Assembly (NCBI GenBank): GCA_037178675.1
Contig: JAYMGJ010000790.1
Span: forward strand, 1 to 16,140
Reading direction: 5' to 3'
Length of the DNA stretch: 16,140 bases
From: Scleroderma bovista
Lineage: Eukaryota > Basidiomycota > Agaricomycetes > Boletales > Sclerodermataceae
Shown here: positions 1 through 8,598 of the stretch, in pieces
Layout: every line of letters begins with the position of its first letter
Numbering within the stretch: the first letter of the stretch is position 1
Notes under the pieces: model-generated
Seen by the model: only the letters and a program-made list of their open reading frames with translations
Told to the model about the DNA's origin: nothing
Databases searched by the model: none
Position numbers and translations under genes: made by a program

Positions 1-1640
1 AATCACAACATCTGTTTGGTAAGATTCTGTCAAGTATGTCAGTAAACTGTGTAGACCACAAAATAAACCTACAAATGCTCATGCGCTGATCAGTGGACAT
101 AGGGAGGTCCTCTGCTGTCGAGTCATCTGCCATGTAATCCATGGCAGGAGTGATGAGGGCACCAGACATGGTGATAACTTCATTCAGTGCAGCGGGACTG
201 TGCCTAGCAACTGACAGGAAGTATTGTCTAGTGCATGATCCCCAGTTGTGCTCCAAGAATGCCAATGTGGTCGAGGATTCTTTATTGGCCTTGAGGGGAG
301 TCTTTGTAGTCACCTTGCCATGGGTACTATTTGGTCATTGACAAGCACATCACCCTTATAGTATAGAGTGATGGCACGTTCAAGCTAAAACAACTATTAC
401 CCTGCTGTCTGATGGGGAAAATGAATGACATTCCGCAGCACAATAAAGGCACAGCACTCCTTTGATACCATGTTCCTTCAGATTCTTGGTGTCGAGCTTC
501 GGGATATTGAGGCATCCAATGCATGGGCACAAATGGCCATGGGAAAGGAGCTGCAATAGAAAGTGTGACCGAAAAGCATTCTCTGAATTCGTAGGGTCAA
601 GGTCTTCATATAAGAATGAAAACCCATCCAGGAGCTCATGACATATCTTGCGAATAGCGGCGGTATTCTTCGTGTCGTCAATCTCAGAGGCAAGGAAATG
701 AGCTACAAGTGCAATAGCAGTGGAACCAAAGTTGCTTCGCCACACACTGAGACGCCGTGTTGCCTGTCCAAGGAAATGTGAGTGCAAAGTTCAACCAAAC
801 TAAAAATAAAAATAGGTTTACAAGCATGAAGATAGGCTCTCCCGGGCATATGCCATTTAAGTCACCGTATTGAGGATCAACAGCAGATATAATGGTCTGA
901 AGCGCCTGCACTAAGTCCTGGTCCAGGATCACCCATGGATCACCCAGGCTACCAGCCCACACCAGCAGAGCGGGAAGGATCACCTTGGTCCACTTCCTGT
1001 CCTCTTGGAGCACAGAAGGTAAATCTCCATTGATGTAGCGGGTATGCGCACCACCCATGCTATTGGTTCCAGCTGACGACTTGAGTTTGACAGTCTGCAG
1101 CTTATTTCCTGCATTGTCAACAACGATGTTGGTCTGCCGATCCACAAAAAATTAGCACAGTGATTCAATGGAGTAGGAGACCTACCGCTGAAGTCATGCG
1201 ACCACAACCCCTGCTCTCATCAGTCACCTCATTGTCCCCTTCAGAGGCTTCATTGTCCCCTTCATCAAGCTCAGATATAGCAACATATTTGCCAGTGGTG
1301 TGACCAGTATGCTTGCACTTTGAACCAGTCTGGGCATGTGAAAAGATCTGCAAAGTAAACTCATCATCGCTCTGTTCCAAGATGTCAGCATGAAGCGCTG
1401 GCTAGAATCCATGTTAAGTAGAATGAGGCACATCAATTTACGAAGACTTACCTTTGTCCTGTGGCCAGCAATCTGGACAGGCAAATCTTCAATCTGAAGG
1501 CTGTTAGGTAAACCGCTCAAAACTGGAGCGTTCTTGTGAGTTGTCTCAGAGGTCACTGAACTATGAGCGGTAGTGTCAGTGGTCAAGGAAGGGATAGACA
1601 ATTCATCGACCCGGGTAGTAGGGTGAATCCATGTGTGACA
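1..1640 (-). pseudogene. Uncharacterised Agaricomycete multi-copy protein, 5 exons visible, broken and partial
   Basis: No known function; I recognise the pattern only as a high-copy hypothetical family of mushroom genomes. The visible exons on the minus strand are about 1640-1452, 1401-1186, 1133-822, 763-434 and 384-1. The introns (1402-1451, 1134-1185, 764-821, 385-433) are 49-58 bases, and all are phase 0, which supports the model. Recognisable stretches include 'SSAGTNSMGGAHTRYING', 'LGDPWVILDQDLVQAL', 'WRSNFGSTAIALVAHF', 'FLYEDLDP', 'LERAITLYYKGDV' and 'LEHNWGSCTRQYF'. The second exon has an acidic stretch (ELDEGDNEASEGDNE). Two lesions are visible: the donor of intron 4 reads GAATGT where GTATGT is expected (428-433), and a one-base loss near 313 shifts the frame. 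No in-frame ATG marks the true start; the frame is open back to a TAA near 1655. The C-terminus lies beyond the left edge. Confidence is high that this was a gene and low for any role. Confidence 0.72.
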
Positions 1641-1749
1641 GTGTTGGTCCAGTTATTCACACGGCGATGCAAGAGAGTCCTCCTGTTCAGGGCACCAATA
1701 TTCCAGATAAGATCAAGCCAGTATAGAGTGGATTCAGTAAGAAGTAACA

Positions 1750-4700
1750 TTGTCAAAAGGACGACTTATCAAACTGGGTGGTGAACTGCCATTTTCAAAT
1801 CACACGGACTTGTACAATGTAATCGACAGCACTTCTGTCAGTGATGTGAAGTGGGACAACTTCACCATGCATTACAAGAGGGGACAACAAAATAACGATG
1901 CAGCTGATGAGGCAGGAGTCAATGATGCAGCCCCTTGGATGTATGACACGTATGATGTGTGGTATTGAGATCCACACCAAGTTATCCACAACATCCTTGC
2001 AACTTCTGAATACAAGGATGAAATGGATTACATTCCATACCAGGAATATGATGCCACGGACAATAAGAGGTGCTGGCAAGACTTCATGTCTGGAGACTGG
2101 GCCTGGGAGAAAGCGGTACTAGTCTTTCTAATGTCTACATGATGTTTTTTCTGATTTCAAGTCTTTAGGACCAGATTCTTTGTGACAACCCAACAGCAGC
2201 AGGGGCGAAATTGGTCCCTGTTATTCTTGGAAGCAACAAGACCATGGTATCTGTAGCAACGGGCCAAACAGACTATTATCTGCTATACCTCTCCATAGGA
2301 AATGTGCGGAACACCGTTTGTTGTGGTCACCACAATGCTGTAGTTCTCATCGGGTTTCTTGCCATGCCCAAAAGTAAGTTTGGCTCGCTTCACTTCAGTC
2401 CTACTCATGACATGTCACAGCAATGAGAGAACATGCAAGCATGGATGCATTTTGTAAATTCCAACAGCAACTTTTCCACTCTTCGCTGACCCAAATCCTT
2501 TCCCCGCTTCATCCTGCAATGAAGGTCCCAGAGCATGTACTGTTTGGAGACGACTACTACCAGCATGTCATATATGCACTTGCAGCTTACATCGCCAACT
2601 ATGAGGAGCAAGTACTCCTGTCATGCATTTTGTGCAATTGGTGTGCAAAGTACATTGCACATCAGGAGAACCTTGACAAAGAAGCACTTCACTGTTGTCA
2701 TGAGCATTCCAATGTACTCATCGAAGAATTTGAATTTCAAAAACTTCGGGAGGAGTATGGAATTGCTGGTGACCTAGTTGTAAGTACCTACTCTCTTGCT
2801 TTCCTAGTAACTAATCGAATACAGCCATTCACAAATGACTTCCCACATGCGGACATCCATCACATGCTCTCACCAGATATCCTTCATCAACTCATCAAGG
2901 GTGGGTTCAAGGATCATTTGGTGGATTGGGTTGAGAAGTACTTAATCCACGAACATGGGAAGGCTGATGCAGAGAAGATTCTTGATGAGATTGATGCACA
3001 GCATGTACAATTATTTATGGATACTATTCAGCCTCTAAATCAGTGCATCCAGGATTGCAGCTGTCGCGCTGTAGGGGGGGGTTGGGTGTTGCTGCTGCCT
3101 CAGGTGAGGCACGCTCGACCCAGGGGCTTCTGGAGGTCTGGCAGAGCTCCCACGGACTGGGGAGACTAGAGGAAATAGGGAGAGTAGAGGTGTTCAGTCA
3201 CTCCAGGACTGAGATCAAACATATACAGAGGAAAGAGGGAAGTTTCTTAGTAAGCTAAGTACAAGCCTACATAGCTAAGGTAAGAGTCCAGTATCAGTAC
3301 TACCAATTCTACACCTAGAGACAGGACTGTCTCTACAGCGCCATTCACCAGGCTGCGGCACTTCCATCAAGGACGGCACTTCAAGCAGTGGACAGGTGAT
3401 GATTCCAAAGGTCTGATGAAGGTATTGTCATTTATATTTACTCTAATGCAGCTATTGATCAGTGCTCTGCAGGTTTACATTGCAGCCATTGAAGGCCATG
3501 TACCAAAAGACATTGTGCGAACATTTTGGGCCTTTCTTGAATTTTGTTACCTTGTTCATCAGAATGTCATCATGGAGACAATGCTCAATGAAATTGATGA
3601 TGCACTTCAATGCTTTCATCGTTACCAGGAAGTCTTTCGCAACTTCAATGTAATCAACTCATTTTCACTACCCTGGCAACACTCAATGATGCATTACAAT
3701 TATCTTATCTGTCAGTTTGGCACACTAAATGGCTTGTGCTCTTCGATTACTGAGTCGAAGCACATTAAGGCCGTCAAATGGCCATATCGGTGCACAAACC
3801 GCTTTCAGACTTTGGGCCAAATGCTGAAGATCAACCAAAGGCTTGACAAACTGGCGGCTGCATGTTTGAATTTTAAACAATGTGGCATGCTGAACGGAAC
3901 ATGTGTATCCCAGTTGTTTGAGGCTTTAGGTGCAAAACTTCGCTTCACAGGCCACCATCAATGCTGATTGCCATTAAGGACTGCTTGCTAATGCGAACCA
4001 TGATGAACATGGTGACACTGAAGGGGGCCATGCATGAGATGAAACCGAAACAGCAGCAAGTCATGAAGAAGAGACTGGTGAAACTGATGATGCACCTATG
4101 ACAATTGATGTGCATGTATCATTGGCACAGACACCCCATACACCTTACTTTCTGTTACTTGTGTAAGTACTGACCAACCTATCTTACTAGAACACGATTG
4201 TGCAAAGAATGTAGCTGGCCTGGCAGCTGAACTCAACTTACCACAATTCCTCAACATGCTCTGTTGCTTTCTTTATCTCCAACTCGATCCCATGGATGCT
4301 CGCGATCCAGAAGACATCCCCCTTCAGGAGTGCCCGTTTTATGATGGTAAACTTTATGTCTATAATTCTGCATGCTCCATTTTTTTTTTCACCCAGTGAT
4401 CTGAGTGGCATTCATGGCATGTGTTGTGAGTATATTCACTCCTGCCCAATGTGGAGGAATGAAGGCCCTCGTTTGGACTGTGTATTTGTTGTAACTGACC
4501 CACAGGCGGAAGGCATGCGCAGCCTCAATGTTGTGCGTGTTCTGTGTTTTTTTTTTTTCTTTCAAGTATCTAGGGACAGTATATCCATGTGCCATTGTCC
4601 ATTGGTTTGACCATGTGGGGGACGGCCCAGACACTGACACAGGGATGTGGATTGTCCACCCAGGCTACTGAGCACACAATGACAAAAACATTGCTATCAT

Positions 4701-4794
4701 CCATATTGACGCCATATATCATGCAGCGCATCTCATTCCCATCTATTCTGCTCACAACATTAATCCAAAAGACATCAAACCTCACCCCCAGTGA
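1750..4794 (+). pseudogene. Plavaka-like transposase, decayed and interrupted
   Basis: Remains of a Plavaka transposase (a CACTA-like DNA transposon family of Agaricomycetes) that would cut and paste its own element. Family landmarks in order are 'PWMYDTYDVWY' (about 1940), 'QDFMSGDWAWEKA' (about 2075-2115), 'VSVATGQTDYY' (2240), 'GNVRNTVC' (2305), 'REHASMDAF' (2425), 'PFTNDFPHADIHHMLSPD' (2825), 'KQWTGDDSKGLMK' (3385-3421), 'SSITESKHIKAVK' (3740), 'NQRLDKLAAA' (3835), 'FSPSDLSGIHGM' (4390) and 'PCAIVHWFDHVGDGPDTDTG' (4585). Introns are 2116-2168, 2374-2420, 2780-2824 and 3422-3472. Damage: TGA stops at 1966, 4035 and 4669; one extra T in each of two T-runs (4380-4389 and about 4547-4558); an additional frame change just before the insertion at 3070-3337 and another near 3965; and a C-terminus ending early at TGA 4792-4794. 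The usual N-terminal zinc-finger part is not visible upstream of 1750. Family assignment is firm. Confidence 0.9.
3070..3337. mobile_element. 268-bp TG...CA insertion (short solo-LTR-like or MITE-like element), copy A
   Basis: The unit starts TGTAG and ends CTACA (5-bp perfect inverted termini) and is flanked on both sides by GCGC (3066-3069 and 3338-3341). Removing it together with one GCGC copy reads straight through the Plavaka exon: the coding 'IAAVA' on the left joins 'PFTRLRHFHQGR' on the right. It is therefore a secondary insertion into the transposase. A near copy lies at 5130-5394. It encodes no protein. TG/CA ends suggest a small solo LTR; a 4-bp duplication and short terminal inverted repeats would also fit a MITE. 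Orientation is undetermined. Confidence 0.8.
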
Positions 4795-5129
4795 GAAATG
4801 GACATATGGGAGGCTATGTAGCAGTAGTCATACATAGGCCCTACGTCTGAGTAGCACTGCATAGAAAATGTACGCCAGCCTATCAATTATTCCAAGGTGT
4901 GCATATGTAGATGTATGAACATAACTAGTGCATAGATCTACATAGATCGTTGTCATCAACAGTCCGCCGTCAACCATGCTATGTAGTTCTATGTAGTTCT
5001 AGTTCCCTCGAGATTCCTATGCCATTCTATGAAAAAATAGGTTGCATTAATGTCCCGCCCACCTGCTCCCTAAAATATGCTATCCTATGTGTGTGTAGGT
5101 ATTCCCGCCCACCGCTGAAAAGATAACAA
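4795..5129. other. Non-coding spacer downstream of the Plavaka remnant
   Basis: No gene is supported here. The stretch is AT-rich with short direct repeats: ATGTAGTTCT occurs twice in tandem (about 4980-5000), and 'CATAGATC'/'ACATAGAT' motifs lie near 4930-4950. From 5054 onward a CCCGCCCACC motif appears (5054, 5105) and recurs beyond the following repeat near 5394-5420. The right terminus of the Plavaka element may lie here, but I could not identify a terminal inverted repeat. Confidence 0.45.
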
Positions 5130-5394
5130 TGTGTTTGGGTGGCTGCTCCCTCAGATGAGGTGCATTCGACCCAGGGACTTCTGGAGGTCTGGCAAGGCTC
5201 CCAAGGACTAAGGAGACTAAGAAACTAGAGAGTGGAAGGGTGGTTCAGTCACTCCAAGACTGAGCTCAATGATATACACTGAAGAGAAGGATATTTTTTT
5301 TGCTTAGTAAGCTAAGTACAAGCCTACATAGCTAAGGTAAGAGTCCAGTATCAGTACTACCAATTCTACACCTAGAGACAGGACTGTCTCTACA
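5130..5394. repeat. Copy B of the 268-bp TG...CA repeat
   Basis: Aligns by eye along its whole length with 3070-3337 in the same orientation. Shared blocks include the 'GACCCAGGG-CTTCTGGAGG' region, 'TCAGTCACTCCA', and a long, nearly invariant right-hand third (TTAGTAAGCTAAGTACAAGC through GACTGTCTCTACA). The left end is more diverged (TGTGTTTGGG instead of TGTAGGGGGG), and no target-site duplication is visible (left flank AACAA, right flank CTGCC). The pair is not the LTR pair of one element, because copy A has its own flanking duplication and lies inside a transposase exon that resumes immediately after it. Confidence 0.8.
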
Positions 5395-5536
5395 CTGCCC
5401 ACCATTCCTACCCACCGCTGCTGCTGCTCCCCATTGTACCTCTCATTCCTGCCATGCCCACTCCTGCCCATCATGCGCTCTCGTCTCCACTTGTCTCCTT
5501 TCCTCTTCCTCCCCACAAGACCCACATCCCTCCACT

Positions 5537-6065
5537 TCACCCTAATACATCGGCAGTCCCGAAAACTTTGCGATCACCTCGGTGGTCCCATTTGTCCAGA
5601 TCCCTTTCTCGACCTTGGATATAGCATGAGCATTGGAGTAAAGAAATGGGGAGTTGCGCGCATACGAGTTGCTTATATTCGTCTTTGTATTTCTATAAAG
5701 TGACAATCAATTCAATCAGTATTTGAACCAACATTACACTCACCTTTTTTGCCTCGGATGAAAGAGCATCGAAATATGTATTGAATTCTTCTTGAGAACC
5801 ATATGGAGAGACTTGTTTAAGCCATCAATGGGCGCATAGCATCCTTCCATTGCTGGTTAGAATAGTGCTCGACTTGGATGAACAACTTACCGCGTGCTCT
5901 TGTTAGATCCGGGACGCCAACCTTTCTTTTTGCTTGCAGCGGTTGCTTGGGTTGTTGACGTGTTGTTGGTCTCGGCTGTAGATGTCTGTGGGGGCTGTTT
6001 GGATGCAGAGGCTGCATTGGCATCACTACTGATTGTGGTAGCGAATGTCAAAGGTGTTGTACCGC
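5537..6065 (-). pseudogene. Fragment of a lysine-rich hypothetical protein gene, N-terminal side cut by the 2.1-kb repeat
   Basis: Minus-strand coding remains with a Ser/Thr/Ala-rich stretch followed by 'KKKGWRPGSNKSTR' (6065-5891). A good donor (GTAAGT, 5890) follows, then a segment coding 'EEFNTYFDALSSEAKK' that ends at 5744, an intron at 5693-5743 (51 bases, phase 0), and a last exon 'KYKDEYKQLVCAQ' to a stop at 5537-5539. The link between the first and second coding pieces (5890 to about 5810) does not splice cleanly in my reading, so a lesion is likely there. The basic 'KKKGWRPG' patch could bind DNA, and the following helix-rich segment is reminiscent of other Agaricomycete repeat-associated proteins; both are inference. 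The upstream end stops exactly at the repeat boundary (6066). Confidence 0.55.
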
Positions 6066-6073
6066 TGTCACAC

Positions 6074-6089
6074 ACCAAACAGGTTTGGT
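6074..6089. repeat. Inverted repeat near the left end of the 2.1-kb repeat
   Basis: ACCAAAC-AG-GTTTGGT is a perfect 7-bp inverted repeat with a 2-bp centre, 8 bases inside the element end. It is conserved in copy 2 at 10760-10775. Its terminal position suggests a protein-binding or integration-related site, but function is inferred. Confidence 0.6.
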
Positions 6090-7605
6090 ACAGTGAACAT
6101 GGAAGATAATGCCTATATCGCATGATCCTTATGCGAAGGATAGGCACGACGGACCCTCATCGTAGCCATCTATCGCACAAGAAGACTATCCTGATGCAAG
6201 AGATGAATGCCAATGCAGACAGTCATCTATCGCACGAGAACCGCCAAGAAGCAGAAGAAACTGAAGGAATAACATCAATTGTGGTATGAGAAAGGAATGC
6301 ACATGTCTGCAGTCCAACTCCCATACCAGAACAATCAAAGAAGCTGAAGAATTGATGGAGAAACAAAGGAGAAAGAGAAGAAATGATTTTTAGCGCCCAA
6401 ATGTCATTTTTAGGCACCCAGTGCCGGCATTCTGATATTTTGAATAGCTCCATCGTTTCTGAAGCTATCAGGCACATGACTATACCGTCAGAGAGCCTAG
6501 AGCATGGTCTATCTGCCTGTCAAGTTCCGACGCAAATCTGTTCATTTCCCATGGAGATATTCCCCCCGCAATCCAGACGTTCGCTTCATCACTCACTATG
6601 GAGTCCATATTTTCTCTGGATCATTTCTCTGCTATTGCTGCAGATCTCCACTATGTCCTGCTCTTAGGACAGCCTCTCCCAGAGTTCCCGTGCACTGCCT
6701 GGCACATATCTTCCCAGCCTGCTCCCTCAGTCCCTCTTGTTCTCAGTCAGCGCGTTCTCCTCGTCAGTCCTGCGTCAAGGACATACTTTGGTCATCTTAG
6801 GTCTATTGTTAAGCTTGAGAAGTCTTCTCTGGTCGTCTCTGTGTCCCCTGAGCCCTCAGCCTATGGTCCCTTCCTCCCAGATACTTGCCATGTCCATCTT
6901 CCTCTGTTGTTTGTCTCGCTTCCCTGGATGTGTCGAATTCAATACTCTATCCGCTTCCCTACTTTCAGACGACGTCCCCCAGCACCATGACAGTTATTCC
7001 CCCCACTTTATAGTGCTATTAGGAAGAAGAACCCTCTCTTGTTCTTTCCCAGAAGAGAGCTCGTCAAGGGAGCCCATGGTTGTGCTTCAGCGGCGCTAGA
7101 ACACATGCACTATACCTTAGTGTATGCTGACCCCCCAAAAAGACCTCTGGACCCCTGGTACCCTTCTTGTGGCTGTTTTGTCTTGGATCAATCCCCCTAT
7201 TAATCTCAGATCTTCCCCATTGTTGTCCCATCAAATTCCTGATGGTACACAGCCCCCCCATCAAACTTCTTAGGCTGTGCATCAATGACTCCTTCTGCTG
7301 TGCAGTGACTCATCCCTTGCTTACTGATGCTCTCTTGTCATCAGTATTACTCTATCCCTTTCGCATTTTTGGTATATTACTCAGCTGATGACTCACTCCC
7401 TTACCAATCAATCTTGTCATGCAGCTTACTCATTCCTTTACTCAGCAGCTTATTCATGCTTCCTATGCTTACTCATTCCTGCTTATCCCTTGCTTACTGA
7501 TCGCTTACAAACCCCTTACAAAGCTCTTACCAATCCCTTACCAATCCTTGACAAATTCTGCTTACTCCCTTCTCTTTTTGTACTTTAATGCTGTGCCCCC
7601 CCATG

Positions 7606-7631
7606 TATTTAAACCCCTGGGCTCAGCCCAG
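7606..7631 (+). promoter_or_regulatory. TATA-like box followed by a perfect palindrome in 2.1-kb repeat copy 1
   Basis: TATTTAAA (7606-7613) is followed four bases later by CTGGGC-TCA-GCCCAG (7617-7631), a 6-bp stem with a 3-base loop. Copy 2 has the same arrangement at 12290-12315. In an LTR reading this would be the core promoter and the start of the transcript, and the hairpin would sit at or near the 5' end of the RNA. Promoter activity is inferred from position and motif only. Confidence 0.5.
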
Positions 7632-8167
7632 TGAAAAGAAGACCCAATTACATGAAATTATCCCTCTCTCAGACTCTCTCAGTCAGTATCCCCTCAGTTC
7701 TTTGAGTCTTGTAGGCTTCAGTGAAGGTCTAAAGGCTCTGATATCTCAAGTTTATTCAGTCTATTCAAGTCCAAGTGTTTCTCTAGGCTCAAGCGGAGTC
7801 TAGCCAGTCAATCCTTAATCTCTCAGTGCTTCTGGACGTCAGGAGCCCCCTTGCCCCTTTTCTGCACCAACCTCTAGGTGTAGTATCACTGTTTCAGTCC
7901 CAGTCAACCCAATCCCCGCTTTGACACTTCCTAGGCTTTAGGAAGAGTCCAGACCCCTATCCCCTTCATCTTCTATTACTTCTGTACCCCAGGAGTATCC
8001 TGCATCACCGTCTGCATCACCCTGTTGGTGTAGATCCCCTTTCCCCCTCCTCAGCATATCCTCTCTGGACACCGTGGAGGTAAACCACCACTCGCACATT
8101 TTTGTAGTCCTTTGTTGGTGTTGTGTTTGGGTTATTACTCCGACCCAAATCCACACTTTGACTCACA

Positions 8168-8598
8168 CCGGTCGATAGGATACCGATACCTACTGGTAGT
8201 GACCATACTGGTAGCATACTGGTAGTATACTCACTGGTAGTAGTGAAAGAAAACAACTGTTAGATACCAGACCAGATCAGTTCCAAATTGACCTATAATA
8301 GTTATACAGATTGTACTGGCCAATAATAAGGATACTGGTCTTGTGGAAAACAACTGTTAGATACCAGACCAGACCAGTTCCAAATTGACCTATAATAATT
8401 ATACAGATTGTACTGGCCAATAATAAGGATACTGGTCTTGTGTGGGCCAGTGCTGACAATACTGCTAGTATGGTGACCAGCAGTGATCCGGGCTGATGAT
8501 AAGGATACTGGTATCATATGGGATGAGACCAGTGGTAATGATATCAATAGGTACCACATTTGACAACAGGACACATTCATAAAATATATAAATGTAAT
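8168..8598. repeat. Spacer rich in ACTGGTA motifs with a 97-bp tandem duplication
   Basis: Between the 2.1-kb repeat and the antisense gene. From 8190 to 8240 the motif ACTGGTAG occurs repeatedly. At 8249-8345 and 8346-8442 a 97-bp unit is present twice in tandem with only a few differences. Each unit ends in 'AATAAGGATACTGGTCTTGTG', and a related 'ATAAGGATACTGGTATC' follows near 8500. No family-supported gene is seen here. It may be the subterminal region of another transposon or the promoter-distal flank of the neighbouring gene. Confidence 0.7.

Larger units (their letters stand above)
6066..8167 (+). repeat. 2.1-kb direct repeat, copy 1 (long LTR candidate)
   Basis: Starts TGTCACACACC and ends TTTGACTCACA. 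It is nearly identical to 10752-12851 in the same orientation and almost the same length (2102 versus 2100 bases). TG...CA ends, a TATA-like TATTTAAA at 7606-7613, and a promoter-like layout (TATA box, then hairpin, then pyrimidine-rich tract) fit an LTR whose U3-R-U5 runs on the plus strand. I see no protein with family support; the open frames of up to 130 codons in it are conserved only because the DNA is duplicated. Flanks are ACCGC on the left and CCGGT on the right. Alternatives are a solo LTR or a non-autonomous element targeting CCGG. Confidence 0.78.

Noticed and set aside
141..341. 66-codon plus-strand frame at the left edge
   Set aside because: It is the antisense shadow of the minus-strand hypothetical gene, whose opposite frame is recognisable and longer.
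3070..5394. The two 268-bp repeats as the LTR pair of one retrotransposon
   Set aside because: Copy A has its own GCGC duplication and the Plavaka exon resumes immediately after it, so the DNA between the copies is Plavaka sequence, not a retroelement interior.
6598..6990. 130-codon open frame in the 2.1-kb repeat, with parallel frames at 6383-6667 and 11069-11353
   Set aside because: Composition is pyrimidine-driven and Ser/Pro/Leu-rich, several frames are open at once, no family resemblance, and conservation in copy 2 follows from DNA duplication.
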